Of a DNA stretch of 64,000 bases, positions 1-8,012 are shown piece by piece. Each line of letters begins with the position of its first letter. The stretch's first letter is position 1. Under the pieces are notes generated by a model. The model made no database searches, was not told the DNA's origin, and saw only the letters and a list, made by a program, of their open reading frames with translations. Location: the NCBI RefSeq assembly GCF_029211325.2, contig NZ_CP135996.1:62001-126000 (forward strand), written 5' to 3'. A program made the translations under genes and the position numbers. This DNA is from Caproicibacterium argilliputei (GTDB taxonomy: Bacteria; Bacillota; Clostridia; Oscillospirales; Acutalibacteraceae).

Positions 1-359
1 GCATCAGCATCGGCTTCGCCGAGGCGCGCCCGCAGGGAGGCGACTTCCTGTTTGAGCCGCGCCACTTCTTTTTGGGCGGTTTCTGCTTCCAGACGTGCCT
101 GGGAGCTGTCCTCCAGGTAGCCTTTAATCTGTTCCCGCAGCGTTTCGGCGGTTTGGTTGGCTTTATGATAATCATCGCAGAAAGAAAGTGCTGCTACGAT
201 GGCAATCACCGCACCGGAAGCGGTTTCGTTCTGGCGGGAGAGGTTCTGCATACAGTCTTGCACTTCGCTTGCGATGCTGCGCACATAGGCTTCGTTGTCA
301 TCCGTACCGACCGCACACTCGGTTCCGCAGATAGTCAGCCGGATACTGTTTTTGCTCAT
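1..359 (-). CDS. zapA: Cell division protein ZapA, C-terminus beyond the window
   Basis: ZapA-type protein that bundles FtsZ filaments at the division ring. The translated N-terminus (MSKNSIRLTICGTEC, then YVRSIASEVQDCM) matches the compact ZapA head domain, and the visible C-terminal half (residues ~65-119) is an Ala/Glu/Arg-rich helix expected to form the ZapA coiled coil. The ATG at 357-359 is preceded by AGGAGCTTTTGG. The reading frame is still open at base 1, so the 3' end is missing. It is transcribed away from glgP. Family assignment is by sequence resemblance; FtsZ bundling is known for the family, not shown here. Confidence 0.8.
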   Translation of the reverse strand, partial: MSKNSIRLTICGTECAVGTDDNEAYVRSIASEVQDCMQNLSRQNETASGAVIAIVAALSFCDDYHKANQTAETLREQIKGYLEDSSQARLEAETAQKEVARLKQEVASLRARLGEADAD

Positions 360-632
360 TGCCAAAAGCTCCTTTCTTAAAAAGGGTTCCTTTTTTATTA
401 TACCCTATTTCAGAGCCGGAAGGAAGCGTTTTCGGCAAATTTCACATTCGCGTCTTTTCCCTGGAGCGCGACAAACCGTCCGAAAATAGGTTTTGTGCAA
501 AATGTACAAATAAAGTGCAAAAATTATGCTTAACAGCAGGAAGAAGAAAAGCACGCGAAAATCGCGGTAAACCGCATGAATCAGGGCGATTCCGCGAATT
601 TATGTGCATTTGGTCAAATTTGCACACGGTCA

Positions 633-661
633 TTGAAAAGCGGTGTATTTTGGCATATAAT
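633..661 (+). promoter_or_regulatory. Sigma-A promoter of glgP
   Basis: TTGAAA at 633-638 and TATAAT at 656-661, 17-bp spacer, 70 bp upstream of the glgP start. The rest of the 372-bp gap between zapA and glgP shows no gene; a TATAAT on the minus strand (397-402) may serve zapA. Confidence 0.7.
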
Positions 662-731
662 ATAAAAGGCTGTTTTGGGAAAACCCGGACAGAGCAAATT
701 GCAGACCGTCCAGAAACGGAGGAAAAGTATC

Positions 732-3152
732 ATGGAGTATCGGCATTCGGCACAGCAGATCAAGAAAAAAATTCTTGCGAAGCTGGAGCATAACTTTGGC
801 GTTGGCTTAGAAAACGCCACGAACGACCAGCTGTACAAATCCGTTGCGCTGCTCGCCCGCGAGATGATGGAGCAGGGCCGCAGTGAATTTATGGCAGAGG
901 CGGAAAAGAAACAGGCAAAGCAGGTGTACTACCTGTGCATGGAGTTTCTGCTGGGGCGCAGCCTGAAAAATACGCTGTTTAATCTGGGTATCGAAGAAGC
1001 TTTTCGTGAAGCGCTGCAGCAGATGGACGTGAAGCTGGAGACACTGTATGACTGCGAGCCGGATGCCGGCCTGGGAAACGGCGGCCTGGGCAGGCTTGCC
1101 GCGTGCTTCATGGATGCTCTTGCAACCGGGCAGTACCCCTCCACCGGCTACAGTCTTTGCTATGAGTACGGCATTTTTCGGCAGAAACTGGTGGACGGCT
1201 GGCAGACAGAACTGCCGGATTTCTGGCTGCCGGGCGGGCGCATCTGGCTGCATGAGATTCCCGAAAAGGCGGTCGAGGTGCACTTCCGCGGTCATGTGGA
1301 GGAGCACTGGGACAGCAGCTATCATGAAACCATCCACAAGGATTACACAACCATTCTGGCAATTCCCTGCGACCTGTTCATCGCCGGCATGGGCGGCAAA
1401 GGCATTTCCCGCCTGCGGCTTTGGAAAAGCAAGGGACAGGCTTTCGATATGGGGCTGTTTAATTCCGGTAATTATATGCGCGCCATGGAGGAAAACGCCA
1501 TGGCAGAAACCATTACCAAGGTACTTTATCCGGACGATAACCACTCCGAGGGCAAAAGCCTGCGCTTGACGCAACAGTATTTTCTGGTGTCTGCGTCCAT
1601 TCAGGATATTATCCGCACGCATTTGTTCCAGTATTCCACGCTGGACAATCTGCCCGAAAAGGTTGCCATCCATATGAACGACACGCATCCGGTGCTTGCT
1701 ATTCCGGAGTTGATGCGTATTATGCTGGATGAGTGCGGTTACGACTGGGACCGCGCGTGGGACCTGACCACCCGCACCCTTGCGTACACCAACCACACGG
1801 TGATGAAAGAAGCGCTGGAATGCTGGGATCAGGATTTGTTCCGGATGCAGCTGCCGCGCATCTATCAGATCGTAGAGGAAATTAACCGCCGCTTCTGTCA
1901 GCAAATGCACGACCTCGGTGTGGACGGCTACAAAGTCGGCCGCATGGCGCCGCTCAATGACGGCTATGTCAAAATGGCGAACCTGGCGGTGGTGGGCAGT
2001 CACTGTGTCAACGGTGTGTCTACCCTGCACAGCGAAATCCTCAAGGAAACCGTGTTCCACGATTTTTACACCGAAATGCCGGACAAATTTACAAATGTCA
2101 CCAACGGTATTGCGCACCGGCGCTGGCTCAACCAGTCCAATCCGGAACTGGCGGCGCTGCTGACGGAAAAAATCGGCAAGGAATATATTTATGACGCTTC
2201 CCAGCTCAAAAAATTGGAAGCTTACAAAGAGGATAAGACCGTTCTGCAGGAGCTGGCAAAAATCAAGCGCCGCAACAAAGAACGGCTGGCGGCATATATT
2301 GCCCGTGAGAACCACCTGACGCTGGATCCGAATTCGATTTTTGACGTGCAGGTCAAGCGGATGCACGAGTACAAACGGCAGCACCTGAATGCGCTGAACA
2401 TTCTTGCTACTTATCTTTGGCTTAAAAGTCATCCGAACGCGGACTTTACGCCGCACACCTATATTTTCGGCGCCAAGGCGGCGCCGGGCTACTACTTTGC
2501 GAAGCAGATGATCCGGTTTATTTACGAATTAGGCGAAGTCATCAATCATGACCCCGCGGTCAGCAGCCGCATGAAAGTGGTGTATGTCGAAGATTACCGT
2601 GTCACACTTGCGGAACTGATGATTCCCGCCGCAGACATCAGCGAGCAGATTTCCCTTGCGGGAACAGAGGCTTCAGGTACCAGCAACATGAAGTTTATGA
2701 TTAATGGCGCGGTGACACTGGGCACGCTCGACGGCGCGAATGTGGAAATTCACGACTCCGTCGGGGACGACAATATGCTGCTGTTCGGCATGACTACGCC
2801 GGAGGTGGAGGCGCTGCGTGCCGCCGGCTACCATCCCGACCAGATTTACTACAACAATCCGGCGGTGCACGGCGCAATTGACTTTCTGCGCGGCGGAATT
2901 AACGGTGTCGATTTCAGCGACATTGCCAATTCCCTGACCGGAAACGACCCGTATATGGTGCTGGCGGATTTTGAAAGCTATCAGCGTGCACAGGCGAAGG
3001 CCATGCAGCTTTACGCAAATCCGGAAACATGGCAGCGGATGTGTTTATGCAATATCGCCAATGCCGGACGCTTCGCGGCGGACCGCGCCATTCGCGAGTA
3101 TGCCGAGCGTATCTGGCACTGCGCGCCGCTGACGGAAAAAACGGAAAACTGA
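732..3152 (+). CDS. glgP: Glycogen/starch phosphorylase
   Basis: Cytoplasmic alpha-glucan phosphorylase (GT35) that releases glucose-1-phosphate from glycogen or maltodextrin ends using phosphate and PLP. The 806-residue length fits the family. The PLP-lysine signature EASGTSNMKF is present, with the Schiff-base lysine at about residue 654, and GNGGLGRLAACFMD lies near the N-terminus. The start at 732 is chosen over an upstream in-frame ATG at 675 because GGAGG lies about 10 bp before it. The GH13 gene follows 91 bp downstream on the same strand, so the two probably act together in storage-glucan degradation. No defects seen. Confidence 0.95.
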   Translation: MEYRHSAQQIKKKILAKLEHNFGVGLENATNDQLYKSVALLAREMMEQGRSEFMAEAEKKQAKQVYYLCMEFLLGRSLKNTLFNLGIEEAFREALQQMDVKLETLYDCEPDAGLGNGGLGRLAACFMDALATGQYPSTGYSLCYEYGIFRQKLVDGWQTELPDFWLPGGRIWLHEIPEKAVEVHFRGHVEEHWDSSYHETIHKDYTTILAIPCDLFIAGMGGKGISRLRLWKSKGQAFDMGLFNSGNYMRAMEENAMAETITKVLYPDDNHSEGKSLRLTQQYFLVSASIQDIIRTHLFQYSTLDNLPEKVAIHMNDTHPVLAIPELMRIMLDECGYDWDRAWDLTTRTLAYTNHTVMKEALECWDQDLFRMQLPRIYQIVEEINRRFCQQMHDLGVDGYKVGRMAPLNDGYVKMANLAVVGSHCVNGVSTLHSEILKETVFHDFYTEMPDKFTNVTNGIAHRRWLNQSNPELAALLTEKIGKEYIYDASQLKKLEAYKEDKTVLQELAKIKRRNKERLAAYIARENHLTLDPNSIFDVQVKRMHEYKRQHLNALNILATYLWLKSHPNADFTPHTYIFGAKAAPGYYFAKQMIRFIYELGEVINHDPAVSSRMKVVYVEDYRVTLAELMIPAADISEQISLAGTEASGTSNMKFMINGAVTLGTLDGANVEIHDSVGDDNMLLFGMTTPEVEALRAAGYHPDQIYYNNPAVHGAIDFLRGGINGVDFSDIANSLTGNDPYMVLADFESYQRAQAKAMQLYANPETWQRMCLCNIANAGRFAADRAIREYAERIWHCAPLTEKTEN

Positions 3153-3243
3153 AAGTGCGCTTCGCGCTGCGCGCCTGCCCGCAGAGGTGGCAAACGGGCG
3201 CGGTGCGGAACGCTGGTTTTTCGGTAAAGGAGAAAAAATCGGT

Positions 3244-5247
3244 ATGTTTAATTCGAGAAATCCGGCGTGCCGCTATCCCACGGGTGCGGTGGCCGACTGC
3301 CTGCCGGTTCACTTTAAAATCGATATGCCGCGAGATCTGCACTGCAGCGCGGCGCGGCTTTTGGTGCGCAGCGACAGTACCGGCGAGGTGCAGACACTGG
3401 AGATGTTCTGGTGCGGTATGAACGGCGATAACCATGAGTGGTGGGAGTGCCACTTTGCCGCGCAGACGCCCGACCTGTACTTCTACCACTTTGAGGTGAC
3501 TACCTGGCGAGGTGTGCTGAACCTGCACAAGGGCTTTGGCGGCGAGGGCACTGTCATGGGCAGCGACACACAGGAGTGGCAGCTGACCGTGTATGACCGT
3601 TCCTTTCACACACCGGAGTGGCCGGTCGGCGGCGTGATGTATCAGATTTTTCCAGACCGCTTTTTTGCTTCCGGCAGCCCCAAAAAGGAGGTGCTGGAGG
3701 ACCGCCGCCTGCACGCGGATTGGACGGAACAGCCGGAATGGAAGCCGAATAAAAAAGGTGAGGTTACCAATTCCGATTACTTTGGCGGTGACCTGCCGGG
3801 CATTGCGGAAAAGCTGGACTACCTGCAGAGTCTGGGCGTTACCTGCCTGTATCTGAATCCGATTTTTGAGGCACACGCCAATCACCGGTACAACACGGCG
3901 AATTATGAAAAAATCGACCCACTGCTCGGTACGGAAGAAGACTTTCGCACGTTGTGCAGCGAAGCGGAAAAGCGCGGGATTCGCTTGCTGCTGGACGGGG
4001 TGTTCAGCCATACCGGCAGCGACAGCATTTACTTTAATCGGGAAGGTCGTTATGACACTGCCGGTGCATACAACAGTCAGGAATCACCGTATTATCCGTG
4101 GTATGCGTTCCGCAGATGGCCGGACGACTATGCCTGCTGGTGGAATTTTCAGACTTTGCCGGAGGTGACCGAAACCAATCCGGCGTACAATGCATACATC
4201 AACGGCAAGGGCGGCATTGTGCGCCGGTGGCTGGAGGCCGGTGCGTCCGGTTGGCGGCTGGATGTTGCGGATGAACTGCCGGATGCCTTTCTGGATGCGC
4301 TGCGCACAGCGGTAAAAACCGAAAAGCCGGATGCCTTGGTATTGGGGGAAGTCTGGGAGGACGCTAGCACAAAAAGCGCTTACGGAAAGCGGCGCCGATA
4401 CTTGCTGGGCGGTCAGCTGGACAGCGTGATGAATTATCCGTTCCGCGAGGCGGTGCTCGGTTTTGTGCGCGGCGAAGACCCGGCGCAGATGATGGAGATG
4501 ATCCTGAACCTTTTGGAAAACTATCCGCCGCAGGTGATTCGCCTGTTGATGAACCACATCGGGACACATGACACCGAGCGGGCGCTGACGGTGCTGGCAG
4601 GTGAGCCGGCAGAAGAGCACGACCGCCCGTGGCAGGCGGAAGCAACGCTGACCGAGGAGCAGCGCCGGCTTGGTGTGCAGCGCTTGAAGCTGGCGTCGCT
4701 GATGCAATTTACCCTGCCGGGGATTCCCTGTATTTACTATGGGGATGAGGCGGGCATGGAGGGCTATAAAGATCCCTTTAACCGTGGTACGTACCCGTGG
4801 GGCCGCGAAAATGCTGAGCTGCTCGCCTGGTATCGCCAGCTGGGAAAGCTGCGGGCTGTGCTTTCCTGTCTGAAAGAGGGCAGGTTTACACCGCTGAACG
4901 CAGACGACCACACCATCGCGTATGTGCGGGAGGATTCGGTGGATGCTGTTCTGGTTGCGCTCAATGCTGGAGAAAACCCGCGCACGTTGTATCTGCCGGA
5001 CGAATGGCGCACGGCGCAGCCGGTTTTTGGGGAGGCACCGGACCGCAACTGCGGGCTGACCCTGCCGCCCTGCAGCGGCGCGGCGCTGGTGCTGCAGAAG
5101 CATCCCTCTCCGTCTGGCCCCTTTCCACTGGGAAAACCAGAAACACCGGAAGAAGCAGTGGAGTCCATTAAGGATAAAATCATCGAAAATATAGAACGGA
5201 ATCCGAAAATTAAGAACGAACTTTTAGATTTTTTGAAAAATATCTAA
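3244..5247 (+). CDS. GH13 alpha-amylase family enzyme, neopullulanase/cyclomaltodextrinase-like
   Basis: Intracellular alpha-glucan hydrolase of 667 residues with no signal peptide. An N-terminal beta domain (~1-115) resembling a CBM34-type domain precedes the (beta/alpha)8 barrel beginning at GGVMYQIFPDRFF. Catalytic residues are visible: nucleophile D340 in GWRLDVADE, acid/base E369 in LGEVWEDA, and D443 in NHIGTHDTE; region I is DGVFSHTG. The start at 3244 follows AAAGGAG at 3226-3232; a longer frame from 3187 has no comparable ribosome site. The extreme C-terminus (after ~residue 620) is a Pro/Glu/Lys-rich helical tail. Together with GlgP it would debranch or shorten glycogen/maltodextrins. 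The exact substrate (pullulan, cyclodextrin, maltodextrin) cannot be read from the sequence. Confidence 0.88.
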   Translation: MFNSRNPACRYPTGAVADCLPVHFKIDMPRDLHCSAARLLVRSDSTGEVQTLEMFWCGMNGDNHEWWECHFAAQTPDLYFYHFEVTTWRGVLNLHKGFGGEGTVMGSDTQEWQLTVYDRSFHTPEWPVGGVMYQIFPDRFFASGSPKKEVLEDRRLHADWTEQPEWKPNKKGEVTNSDYFGGDLPGIAEKLDYLQSLGVTCLYLNPIFEAHANHRYNTANYEKIDPLLGTEEDFRTLCSEAEKRGIRLLLDGVFSHTGSDSIYFNREGRYDTAGAYNSQESPYYPWYAFRRWPDDYACWWNFQTLPEVTETNPAYNAYINGKGGIVRRWLEAGASGWRLDVADELPDAFLDALRTAVKTEKPDALVLGEVWEDASTKSAYGKRRRYLLGGQLDSVMNYPFREAVLGFVRGEDPAQMMEMILNLLENYPPQVIRLLMNHIGTHDTERALTVLAGEPAEEHDRPWQAEATLTEEQRRLGVQRLKLASLMQFTLPGIPCIYYGDEAGMEGYKDPFNRGTYPWGRENAELLAWYRQLGKLRAVLSCLKEGRFTPLNADDHTIAYVREDSVDAVLVALNAGENPRTLYLPDEWRTAQPVFGEAPDRNCGLTLPPCSGAALVLQKHPSPSGPFPLGKPETPEEAVESIKDKIIENIERNPKIKNELLDFLKNI

Positions 5248-5255
5248 AAAAGGGC

Positions 5256-5284
5256 TTGACTTTTTTCGGGGAAATCCCTATAAT
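5256..5284 (+). promoter_or_regulatory. Sigma-A promoter of tRNA-Arg
   Basis: TTGACT (5256-5261) and consensus TATAAT (5279-5284) with a 17-bp spacer, directly upstream of the tRNA and overlapping nothing else. Confidence 0.85.
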
Positions 5285-5290
5285 AAAGAA

Positions 5291-5310
5291 GCTGTCCTGA
5301 TTAGGACAGC
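5291..5310 (+). other. Leader hairpin before tRNA-Arg
   Basis: GCTGTCCT-GATT-AGGACAGC, a perfect 8-bp stem between promoter and tRNA 5' end. It probably lies in the 5' leader of the primary transcript, removed by RNase P. No T-run follows, so it is not a terminator. Confidence 0.5.
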
Positions 5311-5316
5311 AGATAT

Positions 5317-5393
5317 GCGCTCGTAGCTCAGTTGGATAGAGTGTTTGACTACGAATCAAAAGGTCCTGGGTTCGAATCCCCGCGGGCGCACCA
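5317..5393 (+). tRNA. tRNA-Arg (anticodon ACG)
   Basis: Full cloverleaf: acceptor GCGCTCG pairs with CGGGCGC, D arm AGCTC..GAG, anticodon stem TTTGA/TCAAA closing loop CTACGAA (anticodon ACG), T arm with GGTTCGAATCC, and an encoded CCA. It is the integration target of the downstream element: its 3' part is duplicated at the far end. The tRNA is left intact by the insertion. Confidence 0.97.
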
Positions 5394-5395
5394 AA
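5345..5395 (+). repeat. attL: left attachment repeat inside tRNA-Arg
   Basis: This 51-bp stretch recurs in the same orientation at 53131-53181 with one mismatch (G at 5353, A at 53139). The uninterrupted identity is 42 bp (5354-5395). It spans the anticodon loop to just past CCA, a classic tyrosine-integrase attachment region. Confidence 0.93.
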
Positions 5396-5403
5396 TTGTT
5401 GTG

Positions 5404-5441
5404 ATGATAGGGCGAGACAAGTTGTTGTCTTGCCCTGTTAT
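5404..5441. repeat. Inverted repeat just inside the left element end
   Basis: AGGGCGAGACAA (5409-5420) and TTGTCTTGCCCT (5425-5436) form a 12-bp stem with one G.T wobble, extendable outward to TGATA/TATCA. No T-run follows, so it may be an integrase/excisionase arm site or an RNA-processing hairpin of the tRNA transcript. Confidence 0.55.
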
Positions 5442-5492
5442 CATAAACGAATGTGTTTAGTGCAAAAATTAAGCATATTCGTTTATGATAAC
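5437..5492. repeat. 16-bp perfect inverted repeat near the left element end
   Basis: GTTATCATAAACGAAT (5437-5452) is the exact reverse complement of 5477-5492; the arms extend to 19 bp with one mismatch. The 24-bp spacer has no gene. Its position ~45 bp from attL suggests a recombinase arm-binding site. Part of the right arm is retained in the decayed copy at 53184-53204. Confidence 0.6.
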
Positions 5493-5797
5493 AACTCCAT
5501 GGCGATTGAGGCACCACGGAGAGATTATCACAAACTTGATAAAACTGTTTACTTCCAAGGCTCTTTCCTGTGGGACGGCCACTGTTTGGGCGTACCGCTT
5601 GTCCACACGTTGTTCTGCAAGCAGAGGATTGCAAATGCACATCTGATTTGCCTGCAGGTATCGTTCCCTGGGCATTCTTCCGTAAACAGCAAATTTTCAA
5701 GGTTCAGTTCAGTTCAGTGTGCAAAAAGTTCAGTCGATATTGTGAGTAAGTAAAAAATGAAGCGACCTGCACCTCACACCTAGAGTTTGCAGACCGC
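5493..5797. other. Gene-free stretch at the left element end
   Basis: No open frame here has a convincing ribosome site or recognisable product. One reverse-strand frame reads into the tRNA. A short direct repeat GTTCAGTTCAGTTCAGT lies near 5701-5717. The equivalent segment is deleted in the decayed copy beyond the right attachment site. Confidence 0.5.
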
Positions 5798-5827
5798 TTG
5801 ACAAATGTATAAGTTAAACGCTATAAT
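5798..5827 (+). promoter_or_regulatory. Strong sigma-A promoter with no ORF behind it
   Basis: TTGACA at 5798-5803 and TATAAT at 5822-5827, 18-bp spacer: both hexamers are consensus. The next gene (6110) has its own promoter and is separated by a terminator, so this promoter likely drives a non-coding RNA. Confidence 0.7.
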
Positions 5828-5833
5828 GAAGCG

Positions 5834-6028
5834 TATAACTACATTACAAGTCATAATGGTTGGTTGAAACCCTTATGGCGCAAGGCTGTTGAATGTCTGG
5901 TTAACATTTAACGCCTGTAATGCGCATTCAATTTTCTATTGCTTACTTTGCCATTGTACCACATTATGGCAGGATATGCAAGTGGAAATTTTGAGGTCAC
6001 CTTGAAAAAAGGTGGCCTTTTTCTTTTT
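5834..6028 (+). ncRNA. Candidate structured small RNA
   Basis: The interval between a consensus promoter (5798-5827) and a terminator (5994-6028) contains no plausible ORF. It folds by eye into two hairpins, CATAATGGTT/AAACCCTTATG (5852-5877) and GTTGAATGT/ACATTTAAC (5888-5912), the second enclosed by GGCG (5877-5880) and CGCC (5912-5915). No known riboswitch or RNA family was recognised. Only its 3' end survives in the decayed element to the right. Confidence 0.45.
5994..6028 (+). terminator. Rho-independent terminator
   Basis: AGGTCACCTT-gaaa-AAGGTGGCCT followed by TTTCTTTTTT. It ends the candidate small RNA. A diverged copy (TCCGCCTT-gaaa-AGGTGGA with an 8-T run) sits at about 53243-53270. 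Confidence 0.75.
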
Positions 6029-6040
6029 TGTCTTCCCCTC

Positions 6041-6069
6041 TTTTCAAAAACGGAAAAATGTGCTATGCT
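6041..6069 (+). promoter_or_regulatory. Promoter of lipoprotein copy 1
   Basis: TTTTCA (6041-6046) and TATGCT (6064-6069), 17-bp spacer. The same promoter block precedes all four lipoprotein genes. Confidence 0.5.
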
Positions 6070-6109
6070 TTAAATGGATGATTAAGGGAATTAAAAGAGG
6101 GATAGGATT

Positions 6110-6559
6110 ATGAAAAATAAGAGATTTGCCGCTTTGGTGATGTCGGTAGCAATCATTTTTGCCGGAATCAGTTTCAGCGGATGCGGAAATAGTGCCAGCG
6201 CCGCAAAGGATGACGGCAGCGCAAAAATTACAGAATCGACAATTGACGGGCAACTGTGGAATGATTCATCAGAACATTATACCTACACTTTTTATGCAAA
6301 TGGGAAATTTACTGTAACGGCTGGAGTTGTAAATGGTACTAATGCGTCAGCGTATACTGCAAACGGTACATACACGCTGAATGATAAAAAGCTTACATTA
6401 TTGCTTGATCCAATGAAAGAAGTTTTTACGCAATCGGAAAAGGGCGGGAGAACAATGTTTACTGGTGGAGATGGCCCTTATTCGCTATACACAAGTCAAA
6501 GCGCGGCCGAAGATTCCATTGCCAAGGGAACCGGAAAGGTTTCTTCAAGTTCAAAGTAG
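6110..6559 (+). CDS. Putative lipoprotein, array copy 1
   Basis: 149-residue secreted lipoprotein of unknown function. Residues 1-24 form a signal peptide (KNKR charge, hydrophobic core) ending in lipobox FSGC, so C25 should be lipidated and the protein anchored outside the membrane. The body is a small beta-rich domain (LWNDS..YTFYANGKFTVTA, then GTYTLNDKKLTLLLDP), and it ends in a Ser-rich tail. Ribosome site GAGGGAT precedes the ATG. It is the first of four tandem copies, each with its own promoter, terminator and palindrome. Its segment at ~105-125 (FTQSEKGGRTMFTGG) resembles copy 4 rather than 2 and 3. Function not recognised. Confidence 0.8.
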   Translation: MKNKRFAALVMSVAIIFAGISFSGCGNSASAAKDDGSAKITESTIDGQLWNDSSEHYTYTFYANGKFTVTAGVVNGTNASAYTANGTYTLNDKKLTLLLDPMKEVFTQSEKGGRTMFTGGDGPYSLYTSQSAAEDSIAKGTGKVSSSSK

Positions 6560-6580
6560 TAAATTGCATATCCATACAAA

Positions 6581-6612
6581 AGGCGAAGGGAGTTTTCTCC
6601 CCTCGCCTTTTT
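6581..6612 (+). terminator. Terminator of lipoprotein copy 1
   Basis: AGGCGAAGGGAG-tttt-CTCCCCTCGCCT followed by TTTTT. The near-identical hairpin ends all four lipoprotein units. Confidence 0.85.
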
Positions 6613-6620
6613 AATTTTTT

Positions 6621-6643
6621 AAGTGCGACATAATGTCGCACTT
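6621..6643. repeat. ICE palindrome copy 1 (exact)
   Basis: Half-site AAGTGCGACAT, centre A, then its exact reverse complement. It lies just after the terminator of lipoprotein copy 1. Confidence 0.95.
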
Positions 6644-6682
6644 GTTAAAGATGTTTTTGCGGGCTTTATCTCTCCCCCCCTC

Positions 6683-6711
6683 TTTTCAAAAACGGAAAAA
6701 TGTGCTATGCT
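6683..6711 (+). promoter_or_regulatory. Promoter of lipoprotein copy 2
   Basis: TTTTCA (6683-6688) and TATGCT (6706-6711), 17-bp spacer, identical to copy 1. Confidence 0.5.
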
Positions 6712-6751
6712 TTAAATGGATGATTAAGGGAATTAAAAGAGGGATAGGATT

Positions 6752-7201
6752 ATGAAAAACAAGAGATTTGCAGCTTTGGTGATGTCAGTAGCAATCATTT
6801 TTGCCGGAATCAGTTTCAGCGGATGCGGGAACAGCACCAGCGCCGCAAAGAATGACGGCAGCGTAAAAATTACGGATACGACGATTGAGGGTACGCTATG
6901 GATGGACTATTGTCAAAAATATTCATATTTGTTTAATGCGAATGGGCAGTTTACTGTAACAGCTGGAGTGGTAAACGGCACTAATGCATCAGCATATACT
7001 GCAAGCGGTACATACACGCTCAAGGATAAAACACTTACATTATTGCTTAATCCAACGAAACAAGTGTTTCATCAAACAAGTGGAGATGACCAAAAGGTTT
7101 TTACTATGGACGACTCCCCTTATTCTCTGTACTCAAATCAAAGTGCGGCCGAAGATTCCATTGCCAAGGGAACCGGAAAGGTTTCTTCAAGTTCAAAATA
7201 G
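6752..7201 (+). CDS. Putative lipoprotein, array copy 2
   Basis: 149 residues with the same signal peptide and FSGC lipobox (C25) as copy 1. It differs in two windows: residues ~50-62 (LWMDYCQKYSYLFNANGQF) and ~105-125 (FHQTSGDDQKVFTMDD). The second window is shared with copy 3 but not with 1 or 4. The last ~25 residues (YSLYSNQSAAEDS, then a Lys/Ser tail) are nearly constant in all copies. The unit is promoter-gene-terminator-palindrome. Likely surface-exposed; role unknown. Confidence 0.8.
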   Translation: MKNKRFAALVMSVAIIFAGISFSGCGNSTSAAKNDGSVKITDTTIEGTLWMDYCQKYSYLFNANGQFTVTAGVVNGTNASAYTASGTYTLKDKTLTLLLNPTKQVFHQTSGDDQKVFTMDDSPYSLYSNQSAAEDSIAKGTGKVSSSSK

Positions 7202-7216
7202 AAATATCTATACAAA

Positions 7217-7248
7217 AGGCGAAGGGAGTTTTCTCCCCTCGCCTTTTT
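7217..7248 (+). terminator. Terminator of lipoprotein copy 2
   Basis: Same GGCGAAGGGAG/CTCCCCTCGCC hairpin plus T-run as copy 1; the palindrome begins immediately after it. Confidence 0.85.
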
Positions 7249-7271
7249 AAGTGCGACATTATGTCGCACTT
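7249..7271. repeat. ICE palindrome copy 2 (exact)
   Basis: Exact 23-bp palindrome, centre T, abutting the terminator of lipoprotein copy 2. Confidence 0.95.
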
Positions 7272-7308
7272 GCTAAAGATGCTTTTGCGGGCTTTATCTC
7301 TCCCCCTC

Positions 7309-7337
7309 TTTTCAAAAACGGAAAAATGTGCTATGCT
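7309..7337 (+). promoter_or_regulatory. Promoter of lipoprotein copy 3
   Basis: TTTTCA (7309-7314) and TATGCT (7332-7337), 17-bp spacer. Confidence 0.5.
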
Positions 7338-7377
7338 TTAAATGGATGATTAAGGGAATTAAAAGAGGGATAGGATT

Positions 7378-7827
7378 ATGAAAAACAAGAGATTTGCCGC
7401 TTTGGTGATGTCGGTAGCAATCATTTTTGCCGGAATCAGTTTCAGCGGATGCGGGAACAGCACCAGCGCCGCAAAGAATGACGGCAGCGTAAAAATTACG
7501 GATACAACAATTGAAGGTACGCTGTGGGCGGATGATAGCCAAAAGTACGCGTATTTGTTTAATGCGAATGGGCAGTTTACTGTAACAGCTGGCGTTGTAA
7601 ATGGCACTAATGCGTCAGCATATACTGCAAGCGGTACATACACGCTCAAGGATAAAACACTTACATTATTGCTTAATCCAACGAAACAAGTTTTTCATCA
7701 AACAAGTGGAGATGACAAAAAGGTTTTTACTATGGACGACTCCCCTTATTCTCTGTACTCAAATCAAAGTGCGGCCGAAGATTCCATTGCCAAGGGAACC
7801 GGAAAGGTTTCTTCAAGTTCAAAATAG
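7378..7827 (+). CDS. Putative lipoprotein, array copy 3
   Basis: 149 residues, closest to copy 2: it carries the same FHQTSGDD.KVFTMDD segment and differs mainly at ~50-60 (LWADDSQKYAYLF). Signal peptide with FSGC lipobox at C25. The near-identity of flanking DNA between copies suggests recent duplication or ongoing gene conversion. Expected to be attached to the outer face of the membrane; function not recognised. Confidence 0.8.
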   Translation: MKNKRFAALVMSVAIIFAGISFSGCGNSTSAAKNDGSVKITDTTIEGTLWADDSQKYAYLFNANGQFTVTAGVVNGTNASAYTASGTYTLKDKTLTLLLNPTKQVFHQTSGDDKKVFTMDDSPYSLYSNQSAAEDSIAKGTGKVSSSSK

Positions 7828-7842
7828 AAATATCTATACAAA

Positions 7843-7874
7843 AGGCGAAGGGAGTTTTCTCCCCTCGCCTTTTT
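7843..7874 (+). terminator. Terminator of lipoprotein copy 3
   Basis: Same hairpin and T-run as the other copies. Confidence 0.85.
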
Positions 7875-7882
7875 AACTTTTC

Positions 7883-7905
7883 AAGTGCGACATAATGTCG
7901 CACTT
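7883..7905. repeat. ICE palindrome copy 3 (exact)
   Basis: Exact 23-bp palindrome, centre A, between lipoprotein copies 3 and 4. Confidence 0.95.
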
Positions 7906-7943
7906 GTTAAAGATGTTTTTGCGGGCTTTATCTCTCCCCCCTC

Positions 7944-7972
7944 TTTTCAAAAACGGAAAAATGTGCTATGCT
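7944..7972 (+). promoter_or_regulatory. Promoter of lipoprotein copy 4
   Basis: TTTTCA (7944-7949) and TATGCT (7967-7972), 17-bp spacer. Confidence 0.5.
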
Positions 7973-8012
7973 TTAAATGGATGATTAAGGGAATTAAAAG
8001 AGGGATAGGATT

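Noticed and set aside
807-2456. 549-residue reverse-strand ORF across glgP
   Set aside because: It is an antisense shadow of a well-supported glycogen phosphorylase, with no ribosome site or recognisable family.
5356-5700. Reverse ORF ending in RPRGFEPRTF
   Set aside because: The ending is the well-known false translation of a tRNA T-arm, and the frame runs through the tRNA gene.
5501-5753. Possible short gene or excisionase near attL
   Set aside because: No ribosome site, no recognisable domain, and the equivalent stretch is deleted in the older element copy.
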